In this document: positions 17,013 to 26,315 of the stretch, one piece after another | How positions within the stretch are numbered: the stretch's first letter is position 1 | Layout of the letters: each line of letters opens with the position of its first letter | Source: Candidatus Kapaibacterium thiocyanatum | Lineage (GTDB): Bacteria > Bacteroidota > Ignavibacteria > Kapaibacteriales > Kapaibacteriaceae | Direction: 5' to 3' | Assembly (NCBI GenBank): GCA_001899175.1 | Contig: MKVH01000009.1 | Location: 27,553 to 91,552, forward strand | Length of the DNA: 64,000 nt | The notes under the pieces: model-generated | The model's database searches: none | What the model was told of the DNA's origin: nothing | What the model saw: the letters and a program-made list of their open reading frames with translations, nothing else | Position numbers and translations under genes: made by a program

Positions 17013-19430
17013 ATGCCCGTCTTCCCTGCCCTTCCCATCGTCGACGTCCTGCCATCGATCCTCGATGCATTGTCGGGACATTCGTCCTGCATCCTCGAAG
17101 CGCCGCCGGGTGCGGGCAAGACAACGATCGTTCCGCTCGCCCTGCTCGACGCTCCCTGGCTGAAGGACAGGCGCATCATCCTGCTCGAGCCGAGACGCCT
17201 CGCCGCACGTGCCGCTGCACGACGTATGGCCGATCTGCTCGGCGAGGACGCAGGACGCACCGTGGGCTACCGCATGAGGATGGATACGAAGGTATCGAAC
17301 AGCACACGCATCGAAGTCGTGACCGAAGGGATCCTCACACGGATGCTCTCGTCCGACCCGACCCTCGCAGATACGGCCATCGTGATCTTCGATGAATTCC
17401 ACGAGCGATCGCTGCAGGCCGATACCGGACTCGGTCTCTGTCTGCTCGGACGCGACCTCGGCGATACCGACCTGCGCATCATGGTGATGTCGGCAACGCT
17501 GTCGTCCCTCGACCGGTTACGCACGCTGCTGCCCGAGGGCACCCCGGTGATACGCTCGGAAGGACGGATGTATCCCGTCGAGACGACGTACATGACGTCG
17601 ACGCCGACGCGCCATCTCGATCACCTGATGTCGGCCGCCATCGTGGATGCCCTGCATGATCATGACGGCGACATCCTCTGTTTCCTGCCCGGCACGGCGG
17701 AGATACGCCGTACGCTCACCGCGGCGTCAACATCGTTGGACAAGGCAGGCATCACGAACGTCGATCTCATTCCACTCTACGGTGATCTCGATGTACGCGA
17801 ACAGGATCGGGCCCTGCGTCCGTCACCGGCCACACGACGCAAGGTCGTCCTGGCCACGTCCATCGCCGAAACCTCCATCACGATCGACGGCGTCCGCGTC
17901 GTGATCGACGGTGGCCGCAGCCGCGAGCCACGATTCGATCCGCGTATCGGCATGTCCCATCTCGTCACCGTACCCGTCTCCCGCGATGCTGCGGAACAGC
18001 GTCGGGGTCGGGCCGGACGTACGGCCGAGGGGACGTGCATCCGGCTATGGACGCGAACCGAACAGGAACAGCTTCCCGAGCGGAGATTGCCGGAGATCCT
18101 CACTGCGGACCTCGCTCCCCTCGCTCTCGACCTCGCAGCCTTCGGTGCATCCGTACAGGACGTACCGTGGATCGACGCTCCACCCGACGGGCACTACCGC
18201 CAGGCGATCGAACTGCTCCGCGAACTCCATGCTCTCGACGACGACGGAAACATCACCTCCGATGGCCGCGAAATGGCCCGCATGGCCATGCATCCGCGAA
18301 TGGCACATATGATCCGCAGGGCACCCGAAGCACGGCGCATGGCCCTCATCCTCGCAGTCCTGCTCGGTGAACGCGACATCCTGCGCGCCGTCCGCGACGC
18401 CGATCTGCGTCGTCGTGTCGCCATCATCGATGGCATGCACGACGATCAGGCCGACATGCAGGCGGTACGTTCTGCGCGACAACGTCTGTCGGTGCTGGAA
18501 CGTAATGCCGCCGATCCCGCATCGCCCCTCGATATGGACTCCTGTGGCCGCATCATGAGCCTCGCCTATCCGGACAGGATCGCACGACGCAAGGACGCCT
18601 CATCTCCATTGTATCTCATGCGGAACGGACGTACGGCGCGACTGTACGACCATGATTCCCTGATTGAGCACGAGTGGCTCGCCATCGCAGCACTCGACGG
18701 TACGGCGAGCGACGTACGTATCGGGCTCGCAGCACCGATGACGGAAGAGGACGTGCTGGGCAATGCCGGACAGGATGTCGTGACGGTTCCGGTATTCGGT
18801 TGGGACGACGATGCAGGCACCGTCGTCGCACGCATACGTCGTTCTCTCGGCTCCATTGTCCTGCAGGAACACGACGATCCGGATGCGGATCCATATGCCA
18901 TCGCAGCGGCCCTGGCGGAGCATTATGCGCGGAACGACTGGAAGGACCTTCCCTGGACGGATGCTGCACGCATCCTGTATCGACGCATGACGTTCGCCGG
19001 CATCGACGTTCCGATATCCGTATGGACGGAAGCCCTCGTCGGATGCCGGAAGCGCAAGGATGTGGAGCGGATCGACGTCCGTTCCATCCTGGATACCGCG
19101 ATGTCATGGGAAGAACGCCAACGCCTCGACCGGCTTGCGCCGACGCACTACACGGTGCCCAACGGACGCCGCATCGCGATCGACTATTCGGATCCGGAAC
19201 GCCCCGTCCTGGCCGTACGGTTGCAGGACATGTTCGGTGTGAAAACGCAACCTCGCGTCGCCGATGGCCGCATCGTACTCACCGTCCACCTTCTCTCGCC
19301 TGCAGGACGTCCAATACAAGTGACACAGGATATAGGCGGGTTCTGGAGCGGAAGCTATGCGGAGGTGCGAAAGGAAATGCGAGGCAGATACCCGAAGCAC
19401 ACGTGGCCCGAAGATCCTACGACGATGTGA
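17013..19430 (+). CDS. hrpB: ATP-dependent helicase HrpB (DEAH family)
   Basis: An 805-residue superfamily 2 helicase. Walker A is APPGAGKTT, motif II is DEFH in IVIFDEFHERSLQAD (typical of HrpB), motif III is MSATL, and motif VI is RRGRAGRTAEG. The C-terminal HrpB-specific domain is recognisable (RRIAIDYSDPERPVLAVRLQ and GFWSGSYAEVRKEMRGRYP). The cellular role of HrpB is poorly defined. Its last 14 bases overlap the end of hisIE on the other strand, so the two genes are tightly convergent. Confidence 0.94.
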   Translation: MPVFPALPIVDVLPSILDALSGHSSCILEAPPGAGKTTIVPLALLDAPWLKDRRIILLEPRRLAARAAARRMADLLGEDAGRTVGYRMRMDTKVSNSTRIEVVTEGILTRMLSSDPTLADTAIVIFDEFHERSLQADTGLGLCLLGRDLGDTDLRIMVMSATLSSLDRLRTLLPEGTPVIRSEGRMYPVETTYMTSTPTRHLDHLMSAAIVDALHDHDGDILCFLPGTAEIRRTLTAASTSLDKAGITNVDLIPLYGDLDVREQDRALRPSPATRRKVVLATSIAETSITIDGVRVVIDGGRSREPRFDPRIGMSHLVTVPVSRDAAEQRRGRAGRTAEGTCIRLWTRTEQEQLPERRLPEILTADLAPLALDLAAFGASVQDVPWIDAPPDGHYRQAIELLRELHALDDDGNITSDGREMARMAMHPRMAHMIRRAPEARRMALILAVLLGERDILRAVRDADLRRRVAIIDGMHDDQADMQAVRSARQRLSVLERNAADPASPLDMDSCGRIMSLAYPDRIARRKDASSPLYLMRNGRTARLYDHDSLIEHEWLAIAALDGTASDVRIGLAAPMTEEDVLGNAGQDVVTVPVFGWDDDAGTVVARIRRSLGSIVLQEHDDPDADPYAIAAALAEHYARNDWKDLPWTDAARILYRRMTFAGIDVPISVWTEALVGCRKRKDVERIDVRSILDTAMSWEERQRLDRLAPTHYTVPNGRRIAIDYSDPERPVLAVRLQDMFGVKTQPRVADGRIVLTVHLLSPAGRPIQVTQDIGGFWSGSYAEVRKEMRGRYPKHTWPEDPTTM

Positions 19431-20025
19431 CCATCATACGCCGACCATTCCGCGATGCCAGCCGCTCCTCCACTTCCGAAAACCGGTGGCCGCGTACGTG
19501 GAGCAGGACAAGGACGTGGTAGAGAAGGTCAGCAACTTCGTCGACCAGCTGCTCGGGCGCGGCAACGGCTGCGAGAGCTACTTCGAGGCCTTCCTCACCG
19601 ACCTTCTGCGCACAGCGATGGATGCCCTCGCGCAGCAGACGTACGGTGTACGAATGCTGATCACCGGAAGCGCCACGCAGAGCGATGATGTCCTCGAGAT
19701 CGGCAAGTCTGAATATGGCTTCCTGGTCATCGAAACATGATGGGCTTCCCGTATGGCATGTCGGTCCCGCCGGCCTGGCCTTGATGAGAAGGGAATCGGC
19801 ATCGCAGTCGGCGTGAATGGAGACGACGTTCAGCACATTGCCCGACGTCTCGCCCTTCGTCCACAACTCCTGCCTCGAACGACTGAAGAAGGTGACCCGA
19901 CGCGTCGTCATCGTCGTATCGTAGGCATCGCTGTTCATGTATCCGACCATCAACACGGAACCACTGTCCGCATCCTGGACCACCACGGGGAGAAGACCCG
20001 TGATATCGTCATACTTGAGTATCAT
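19417..20025 (-). CDS. hisIE: Bifunctional phosphoribosyl-AMP cyclohydrolase / phosphoribosyl-ATP pyrophosphatase
   Basis: A 202-residue fusion of HisI and HisE that catalyses steps 3 and 2 of histidine synthesis. The HisI part has the metal-site pattern HADCDADSL and the cysteines of GPTCHTGSPSCF. The HisE part is in VGEEGLEVALAA and the helix with VDEVADLLYHVLVLL. The length equals that of the E. coli fusion. The frame is open upstream, but MILKYDDITGLLP is the family start: its ATG at 20025 shares one base with the hisF stop (TGATG). It is the last gene of the operon and overlaps hrpB by 14 bases. Confidence 0.95.
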   Translation of the reverse strand: MILKYDDITGLLPVVVQDADSGSVLMVGYMNSDAYDTTMTTRRVTFFSRSRQELWTKGETSGNVLNVVSIHADCDADSLLIKARPAGPTCHTGSPSCFDDQEAIFRLADLEDIIALRGASGDQHSYTVRLLREGIHRCAQKVGEEGLEVALAAVAAPEQLVDEVADLLYHVLVLLHVRGHRFSEVEERLASRNGRRMMVTSS

Positions 20026-20774
20026 CACCGCACCTCGATTGAACATGTCCGCAAATAGTTCTTGAGCGTATCGACCGTACACTCCCCCCGATGGAACATG
20101 CCTGCTGCGAGCACAGCGTCTGCTCCGGAGACCAGCGGGTCGACAAAATGTTCCACTCGTCCGGCGCCACCACTGGCGATGAGCGGAAGCCGGACCGTAT
20201 GCGCTACCGCCGCGATCACATCCGTATCGAATCCGTCCTTCGTACCGTCCCGGTCGATGGACGTACACAGTATCTCCCCTGCACCACGTCCCTCGGCCAC
20301 ACTGGCCCATTCCAGAGCATCGAGACCGGTCGTACGCTTCCCGGAGTGCGTCATGACCTGCCATACGTGGCCCTCACGACGGACATCGACGGCCAGAACG
20401 ACGCACTGACTGCCGAAGGCTGCGGCACAGCGGTCGATCAGCGATGGATCGGCCACGGCAGCGGTATTGACGGCGACCTTGTCGGCACCGCATCGCAACA
20501 TGTGCTCCATGTCGCGTTCCGAACGTATGCCACCACCGACGGTGAACGGGATGGCTATGGCTGCGGCTACATCCTCGACGACGGCGGCGAAGGTCGACCG
20601 CTCCTCGATCGTCGCCGAGATATCGAGCAGCACGAGCTCGTCGGCGCCATCCTGTGCGTAACGCATGGCCAGTGCAACGGGATCGCCCACATCGCTCAGG
20701 TTCTCGAACCGTATACCCTTCACGGTGCGCTTGCCCATGACGTCGAGGCACGGTATGATACGTCGGGCAGGCAT
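20025..20774 (-). CDS. hisF: Imidazole glycerol phosphate synthase, cyclase subunit
   Basis: A 249-residue (beta-alpha)8 barrel that uses ammonia from HisH to make IGP and AICAR. Catalytic aspartates are visible in IIPCLDVMGKRTVKG and in LAVDVRREGHVWQV. The phosphate-site loops GGIRS and ASGGAG are intact. The start MPARRIIPCLD at 20774 overlaps the hisA stop by one base (TGATG); the longer upstream reading frame is not family-like. Confidence 0.97.
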   Translation of the reverse strand: MPARRIIPCLDVMGKRTVKGIRFENLSDVGDPVALAMRYAQDGADELVLLDISATIEERSTFAAVVEDVAAAIAIPFTVGGGIRSERDMEHMLRCGADKVAVNTAAVADPSLIDRCAAAFGSQCVVLAVDVRREGHVWQVMTHSGKRTTGLDALEWASVAEGRGAGEILCTSIDRDGTKDGFDTDVIAAVAHTVRLPLIASGGAGRVEHFVDPLVSGADAVLAAGMFHRGECTVDTLKNYLRTCSIEVR

Positions 20775-21490
20775 CAGGACATCCCTCCGATTTCGTCGAG
20801 AATACGCTCGTCGTCGAGCCACGCCCGTCCGATCACCGCCCCATCCATTCCGATGGCTGCCAGCCCGTTCATGTCTTCCCGTCCTCGTACGCCACCACTG
20901 GCGATGAGATGCGCAGAAGCATACCGTTCACGTAGACGTTCGTACGACGCGAAGGCCGGCCCGTTCATCATACCGTCGCGGGAGATGTCGGTGATCATGA
21001 AGCGGCACAGACCTCTGTCCGTCATGTCGTCCATGACGTCGTCGATACGGAACGATGAGGTCTCTTTCCATCCACGGATACGTACGGTTTCCGCAGCGAC
21101 GTCGATGGCCACGATGATCGCATGCGACCCGTACTGCGCAGCGATATCACCGACCGTACGGGGTTGTACGACGGCCAGTGTTCCAATGCAGACCATGGCC
21201 GCACCGGCATCGAGCAGGCGCCGTACATCGTCTCCGGTGGAGATTCCACCACCGACGTCGACGACGAGCGAGGTCGTACGCGCGATCTCCGACACGACAT
21301 CGAGGATGCCGTGTCGTCCACTGCGTGCTCCATCGAGGTCGACGAGGTGAAGACGCTTCATGCCCGCACGTTCCAGTCGATGGGCATAGTCGAGCGGTGA
21401 TCCATCGTAGTACGTGACGTCATCGAAACGGCCATTCAGGAGGCGAACGACACGTCCATCGAGAATGTCGATGGCAGGAACAGGTATCAT
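20774..21490 (-). CDS. hisA: ProFAR isomerase
   Basis: A 238-residue (beta-alpha)8 isomerase (1-(5-phosphoribosyl)-5-[(5-phosphoribosylamino)methylideneamino]imidazole-4-carboxamide isomerase). The general base aspartate is in PAIDILDGRVVRL and the second catalytic aspartate in ITDISRDGM. Phosphate-binding loops VGGGIST and ASGGVRG are present. It starts within the hisH stop (ATGA overlap at 21487-21490). Confidence 0.97.
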   Translation of the reverse strand: MIPVPAIDILDGRVVRLLNGRFDDVTYYDGSPLDYAHRLERAGMKRLHLVDLDGARSGRHGILDVVSEIARTTSLVVDVGGGISTGDDVRRLLDAGAAMVCIGTLAVVQPRTVGDIAAQYGSHAIIVAIDVAAETVRIRGWKETSSFRIDDVMDDMTDRGLCRFMITDISRDGMMNGPAFASYERLRERYASAHLIASGGVRGREDMNGLAAIGMDGAVIGRAWLDDERILDEIGGMS

Positions 21491-22071
21491 AGTCGGAGGA
21501 AATTGTTGAACAGACGTTGGCCATCGTCACCGCTCTTTTCGGGATGGAACTGCACTCCTATGGTGAGCCCATCCACGACCGCCGCCGCGAATGACCGTCC
21601 GTGCCGGCATGTCGCAGCCCTTCGGCTGCTCACATCCGCGGCATAGGAATGGACGAAATACATCCAGCTTCCTTCAGCGATGCCGTCGAATACGGTCGTC
21701 GAGATATCCGTGATCCTGCTCCATCCCACATGCGGGATCTTGCACCCTTCTGCATCCGGCAAACGGCGTACGATACCCGGCAGACGCCCGATGCACGGAA
21801 CGTCGCCTTCCTCCGACCACTCGAACAGCACCTGCATACCGAGGCAGATTCCGAGGAGCGGCATCGTACGGCGCCGCAGGACATCGACGAGCCCTGCTTC
21901 ATGCAGCGACGACATCACTCTCGCCGCATGCCCTACTCCAGGCAGGATGACGTGATGTGTCGATTCGACGACGCCGGCGTCTCTCGTGAGAACGGCTTCC
22001 CTGCCCGCACGACGTATCGCGTGGATCACGGATCGCACGTTGGCTGCGCCCGTATCGATGACAGCTACCAT
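21487..22071 (-). CDS. hisH: Imidazole glycerol phosphate synthase, glutamine amidotransferase subunit
   Basis: A 194-residue class I glutaminase that feeds ammonia to HisF. The nucleophile cysteine is in LLGICLGMQVLFE, the His-Glu pair in GVQFHPEKSGDDG, and the N-terminal block MVAVIDTGAANVRSV is typical. The start at 22071 shares one base with the hisB stop (TGATG), which excludes the longer upstream frame. Confidence 0.96.
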   Translation of the reverse strand: MVAVIDTGAANVRSVIHAIRRAGREAVLTRDAGVVESTHHVILPGVGHAARVMSSLHEAGLVDVLRRRTMPLLGICLGMQVLFEWSEEGDVPCIGRLPGIVRRLPDAEGCKIPHVGWSRITDISTTVFDGIAEGSWMYFVHSYAADVSSRRAATCRHGRSFAAAVVDGLTIGVQFHPEKSGDDGQRLFNNFLRL

Positions 22072-23111
22072 CAGAGCCTCCCCTTCGACGAAGGGATGGC
22101 ATCCGATGGCACGTCGCGAATTGCGTCGCGCAATGATCTGCCGAGTCCCTTGAACATGCTCTCTACGATGTGATGGTCGTTGACACCGTCCGACTCCATG
22201 TGCAGCGTACACCGCAGACCGTCGGCGAACGACCGGAAGAAGTGCTCCACCATCTGTGTCGGCATGGTACCAAGACGCTCCTGACGCAATGCCGCCTTCC
22301 ATCGGAGGAATGGTCGATCGCTCAGGTCCATGGCCACGAGAGTACGCGCCTCGTCCATCGGCAGCACGAATCCGTACCGACCGATCCCGCGCTTGTCTCC
22401 GAGAGCGTGTCGCAACGCCTCACCAAGAGCCAGGCCCGTGTCCTCGATCGTGTGATGGTCGTCGACATGAAGATCACCAACCGTGGTGATCACGGCATCC
22501 ATGCCGGCATGGACGACGATCTGCGTGAGCATGTGGTCGAAGAATCCGATTCCCGTCGATATCGTACACGAACCGTCCCCGTCGAGGGCGATCCATCCGC
22601 CGATCCGCGTCTCCTTCGTCGTGCGGTCGATACCAGCTCTTCTTCGTCGTCGCTTGAGGAGTGAAGCGACCTCGTCCCATGACGACAGGTCATGTGCCTC
22701 CGGTACCGCACCGATAGTCGACGCAGTCCATTCGTCGACCAGCCGCAACCGGCCGACCTCCGGAGCTATATCGAATGACGGGGTCCAGTCACCATGGCCG
22801 AGAACGAAGGAACGACCCGCATCCATGATTCCGTCGTATCGCCCGTTCGACCGATCGGCCCGGATTTCATCGAGCCCGATCCCTTCCGAAGCGAGAACGT
22901 CCGTCAGGATATTCCACGCCATTCGACGAGTATCGCCCTGCCATACGGATCGTCCTTCGTCCGCAATCATCATCACCACATCGTAGCCCAGTCCGACGGC
23001 TACGCGCAACGCTCCGATGGCACCTTGCCGTAGCGACGGTATCGCTCCGTCATCATCGGTACGACGAAACAAGGTCTCTTCGCCATCCAGGAAGAGTATG
23101 GATCCATTCAT
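22071..23111 (-). CDS. hisB: Imidazoleglycerol-phosphate dehydratase with a degenerate N-terminal HAD phosphatase domain
   Basis: A 346-residue protein with the two-domain layout of E. coli HisB. The C-terminal half (from about 155) is an intact IGP dehydratase: GIGFFDHMLTQ, HVDDHHTIEDTGLALGEAL, and NDHHIVESMFKGLGRSL carry the metal-binding histidines. The N-terminal half aligns with the histidinol-phosphatase HAD domain but looks inactive. Motif I reads LDGEET instead of DxDGT (Asp9 kept, second Asp now Glu11). The motif II Thr-Asn is replaced by IA at 49-50. The Cys4 zinc loop and catalytic Lys are absent, and the motif IV GD is GH at 105-106. It overlaps hisDC by 4 and hisH by 1 base, so it is expressed within the operon. 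Dehydratase function is confident; phosphatase function is doubtful. Confidence 0.93.
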   Translation of the reverse strand: MNGSILFLDGEETLFRRTDDDGAIPSLRQGAIGALRVAVGLGYDVVMMIADEGRSVWQGDTRRMAWNILTDVLASEGIGLDEIRADRSNGRYDGIMDAGRSFVLGHGDWTPSFDIAPEVGRLRLVDEWTASTIGAVPEAHDLSSWDEVASLLKRRRRRAGIDRTTKETRIGGWIALDGDGSCTISTGIGFFDHMLTQIVVHAGMDAVITTVGDLHVDDHHTIEDTGLALGEALRHALGDKRGIGRYGFVLPMDEARTLVAMDLSDRPFLRWKAALRQERLGTMPTQMVEHFFRSFADGLRCTLHMESDGVNDHHIVESMFKGLGRSLRDAIRDVPSDAIPSSKGRL

Positions 23112-25360
23112 CGTTCACCCCTCAACGCATCGATGACCTGGACGTTCTGCTCGCGCGTACCCACCGTGATACGAAGGTGACCGACACAATCGATATCGTC
23201 GGTACGGCTCCGCACGAGGATGCCGCGACGTTCGAGCAGCGACGTCGCCCTATCCGCATCCCGCATACGCACGAACAGGAAGTTGGCCGAGGACGGATGA
23301 ACGTCGACGACGTCATCGAGCAGCATCAACTGCGAGGCCAGCCAGTTACGTTCGTCACCGATCGCCTGTACGGTCTTCTCCATCGTTCCGCCATGATGAC
23401 GTATCGCATCCGCAGCCATGCGCTGCGTCATCGACGATACGTTGAACGGAGCACGGATCGCATCGATCGCGTGAACGACGTCGGGATGGGCGAGCAGCAC
23501 ACCGCAACGGAGCCCGGCCAGACCCCAGGCCTTCGACAGCGTACGCAGTACGATCAGCCTGTCCTCGTTCATGATCATCGACGTGCAGTCGGCATCCTCC
23601 GCGAACTCCACATAAGCATGATCGACGACGACGTATGCGGATGTTTCCCGAAGGAGCCTCAGAACATCGTCGAGTGGCGATACATTCCCCGTAGGGTTGT
23701 TCGGCGAACAGACGATGATCATGCGGACACTTTCGTCGACGGCTGCGATGATGCCATCGACGTCGAGTGCGAATCCGTCCATGCGTCGTACGTTCCGTAC
23801 GTCCACCTTCGATGCGGCGGCACAGCGGTCGTACATCACGAAGGTCGGAGGAGTGTTCACGACGACATCCCTCCTCGGTTCGCAGAGCGCACGTATGGCG
23901 AGATCGATCAGTTCGTCGCTACCGTTCCCGCAGACGATACGATCGGTCGGAAGGCCATAGTATCGACCGAGAGCCTGACGCAGGTCCGTACAGGCGGGAT
24001 CGGGATAGCGGTGCAGATCGTCACCGTACGGTGAGCCGAAGGCGTTCTCGTTCGCATTCAGCGATATCGGCGTCAGACGCCGGGTAACGGCCCTGGCATG
24101 CGCTTCGAGTCGTTCAGTGCGCGCCAACGTCGTAACGGTCGGAGCGATGGCCTGCAACGCCGACTCCGTCGCACGCTGCACCGTCATCGTCACGCAGAAA
24201 CTGTCCAGCGTCACGCCACTGACACGTCCCGCCCATCCTCCCGTCGGCAACGTATGGTTCGTACCGCTCGCATAGTCTCCAAGCGATTCCGGTGTGTACG
24301 GTCCGAGGAATACCGATCCTGCCGCCGTGATCCTGCCGCAGACCTGTTCGAGACAGTCGGGATCACCATCGTCCATGATCACGATGAGGTGTTCGGGTGC
24401 ATAGTCGTTCGTGAAGGCGATGGCCTCGGCCCGATCGTCGAAGACGATGGCCAGACCATGTTCGAGAGCACGTCCTGCGATATCCTTCCTGGGCAGTATG
24501 GCAAGTTGTTCATCCAGGGCCTTGTACGTACGCTCGACCGATGCGGCACTCGTCGTGACCAGCACCACCTGACTGTCCGCACCATGCTCGGCCTGAGCGA
24601 GAAGGTCCGCCGCAACGGATTCGGCATCGGCCGTTTCGTCGCAGAGCACCAGCACTTCCGATGGACCGGCGGGAAGATCGATGGCCACGCCATACAGCGA
24701 TGCACGCTGCTTCGCAGCCGTGACCCATGCATTACCCGGACCGAGAATCTTCTTCACCGGCTTCACGGATTCCGTGCCGTAGGTGAGCGCTGCGATGGCC
24801 TGCACGCCGCCGATGGCATGCACTTCACGAATGCCGCACAGTACGGCGGCAGCCATGATGGAGACGTCGGGTCGACCCGTCGATGGATCGGGTGGAGAAC
24901 AGATGACGATACGTCCGCACCCCGCCTCGACGGCAGGGATGGCGAGCATGAGTACCGTCGAACACAACGGAGCGGATCCACCGGGAATGTAGAGCCCGAC
25001 CGCATCGATCGGCCTCGTCTCCATCCTGCATATCAGGCCTGGCATCGTTTCCACCTCGACGGCAGGCCGGCGCTGGGCGTTGTGGAACGTGCGGATATTC
25101 CCGGCAGCCGTTCGCATCGCCGTGATCGTGTCGGCATCGAGCATGGACGACGAACGCTGCAGTACGTCGTCGGGAACACGACTCGTCACGATGTCGACAT
25201 CGTCGAACTGGCGTGTCCAGCGACGAACGGCGGCGTCGCCACGCTGGCGGACGTCATCCATGATGACCGCGACGTCCGACCACAGCGCTTCAGGATCGGC
25301 TACGGGTCTGCGCGTCAGTGACATCCATCGTTCACGTGGCGGGTTGATGATCGTCTTCAT
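23108..25360 (-). CDS. hisD-hisC: Fused histidinol dehydrogenase - histidinol-phosphate aminotransferase
   Basis: A 750-residue fusion. Residues 1 to about 429 are HisD: QAEHGADSQ (zinc ligands), NDYAPEHL (catalytic Glu-His), GDYASGTNHTLPT and the last helix ERLEAHARAVTRRL. Only TPIS separates this from the first conserved HisC block LNANENAFGSP (residue 434). The HisC part (about 320 residues) keeps SPNNPTGN and the PLP lysine in TLSKAWGLAGLR. Stand-alone HisC proteins normally have about 25-33 residues before LNANE, so the N-terminal arm has been lost or replaced by the HisD helix. The two activities are step 7 (HisC) and the final two oxidations (HisD). Start and stop each overlap neighbours by ATGA, which supports an authentic frame. 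Confidence 0.94.
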   Translation of the reverse strand: MKTIINPPRERWMSLTRRPVADPEALWSDVAVIMDDVRQRGDAAVRRWTRQFDDVDIVTSRVPDDVLQRSSSMLDADTITAMRTAAGNIRTFHNAQRRPAVEVETMPGLICRMETRPIDAVGLYIPGGSAPLCSTVLMLAIPAVEAGCGRIVICSPPDPSTGRPDVSIMAAAVLCGIREVHAIGGVQAIAALTYGTESVKPVKKILGPGNAWVTAAKQRASLYGVAIDLPAGPSEVLVLCDETADAESVAADLLAQAEHGADSQVVLVTTSAASVERTYKALDEQLAILPRKDIAGRALEHGLAIVFDDRAEAIAFTNDYAPEHLIVIMDDGDPDCLEQVCGRITAAGSVFLGPYTPESLGDYASGTNHTLPTGGWAGRVSGVTLDSFCVTMTVQRATESALQAIAPTVTTLARTERLEAHARAVTRRLTPISLNANENAFGSPYGDDLHRYPDPACTDLRQALGRYYGLPTDRIVCGNGSDELIDLAIRALCEPRRDVVVNTPPTFVMYDRCAAASKVDVRNVRRMDGFALDVDGIIAAVDESVRMIIVCSPNNPTGNVSPLDDVLRLLRETSAYVVVDHAYVEFAEDADCTSMIMNEDRLIVLRTLSKAWGLAGLRCGVLLAHPDVVHAIDAIRAPFNVSSMTQRMAADAIRHHGGTMEKTVQAIGDERNWLASQLMLLDDVVDVHPSSANFLFVRMRDADRATSLLERRGILVRSRTDDIDCVGHLRITVGTREQNVQVIDALRGER

Positions 25361-26265
25361 TCTATCAGCTTCTCGATAGGTGTCACAAGGATGCCTTCGG
25401 CGCCATTGGCGCGCAGCTCGTCGATGATGTCCCAGAACCGGTCTTCGGGAATGACTGCATGGACGCTGCTCCATGCCGGACGTGCGAGCGGCATCACGGT
25501 AGGGCTCTGCAGTCCTGGCAACAGATGGATGATATCGGCGAGAGCGGCGTTCGGCGCATTGAGGAAGATGGCCCGCATCGACCGGGCGCGAAGGACGGCA
25601 TCGATCCTGAACAGCAGCCGGTCGCGTTCCGTCACCGTCGCCTCGTTCACCGCATCGTTCACGATCACCACCGCTTCGGACTGCATCACCGTCTCCACTT
25701 CACGAAGACCGTTCATGAGCAGGGTCGACCCCGAGCTCACCAGATCGCAGATCGCATCGGCGAGACCGATGCTTGGTGCGATCTCCACCGAGCCGCTTAT
25801 CTCGTGAACGTCGGCCACGACACCCTGACGACGCAGAAAGTCATTCAGTAAACGCGGATACGATGTCGCGATCCGCAGGCCCCGCAGATCGTTCGTTCCC
25901 GAATAGTCCATCCCTCGAGGCATGGCGATGGAGAGACGGCATCGGGCGAAGCCGAGACGCCGGACGATCATCGCACGGCATCCATGCTCGGTCACGACGT
26001 TGTCGCCGAGGATACCCGCATCCGCCACTCCCGACGCCACCGCATCGCAGATGTCGTCGTCGCGGAGAAAGAGCACGTCGAGAGGAAGGTTGGCGGCAGG
26101 CAGTACGAGGCGTGCCTCCTGATGTCCGAGGGAAAGACCGCATTCGCGCAGAAGGCGCAGTGAATCATCCGTCAGACGGCCACTCTTCTGAACGGCAAGA
26201 CGGAAGGGCCTTAGGCGTCGGGCCACGGCGGTTCGATTCGGCAGGGACGTCATGATCATGGGCAT
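25357..26265 (-). CDS. hisG: ATP phosphoribosyltransferase, long form
   Basis: First enzyme of histidine synthesis (ATP + PRPP to phosphoribosyl-ATP). At about 300 residues it is the long form, with an ACT-like C-terminal regulatory domain (SVHAVIPEDRFWDIIDELRANGAEGILVTPIEKL) expected to bind histidine, so no HisZ is needed. The catalytic half shows LAVQKSGRLTDDSL, VADAGILGDNVV and the PRPP loop near LVSSGSTL. Three in-frame ATGs (26265, 26259, 26253) are possible starts. The T-tract of the attenuator ends about 11 bases before the first, so no room remains for a long 5' region after the terminator. Confidence 0.95.
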   Translation of the reverse strand: MPMIMTSLPNRTAVARRLRPFRLAVQKSGRLTDDSLRLLRECGLSLGHQEARLVLPAANLPLDVLFLRDDDICDAVASGVADAGILGDNVVTEHGCRAMIVRRLGFARCRLSIAMPRGMDYSGTNDLRGLRIATSYPRLLNDFLRRQGVVADVHEISGSVEIAPSIGLADAICDLVSSGSTLLMNGLREVETVMQSEAVVIVNDAVNEATVTERDRLLFRIDAVLRARSMRAIFLNAPNAALADIIHLLPGLQSPTVMPLARPAWSSVHAVIPEDRFWDIIDELRANGAEGILVTPIEKLIE

Positions 26266-26275
26266 GGACTCGATG

Positions 26276-26315
26276 AAAAAGAAAAAGGGCCGTTCCCGGT
26301 GAGAGAACGGCCCTT
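26276..26315 (-). terminator. Intrinsic terminator of the his attenuator
   Basis: On the minus strand an 11-base perfect stem (26315-26305 pairing with 26295-26285; AAGGGCCGTTC and its complement) with a 9-base loop is followed by a T-rich run, TTTTCTTTTT, at 26284-26275. It lies between the leader peptide stop and hisG and is oriented to stop transcription before hisG. Confidence 0.9.

Noticed and set aside
23108..25360. Possibility that the HisD-HisC fusion is a sequencing error
   Set aside because: Start and stop keep the ATGA overlaps seen at all other his junctions and both halves carry intact motifs; the short linker also looks designed by evolution rather than by a single-base error.
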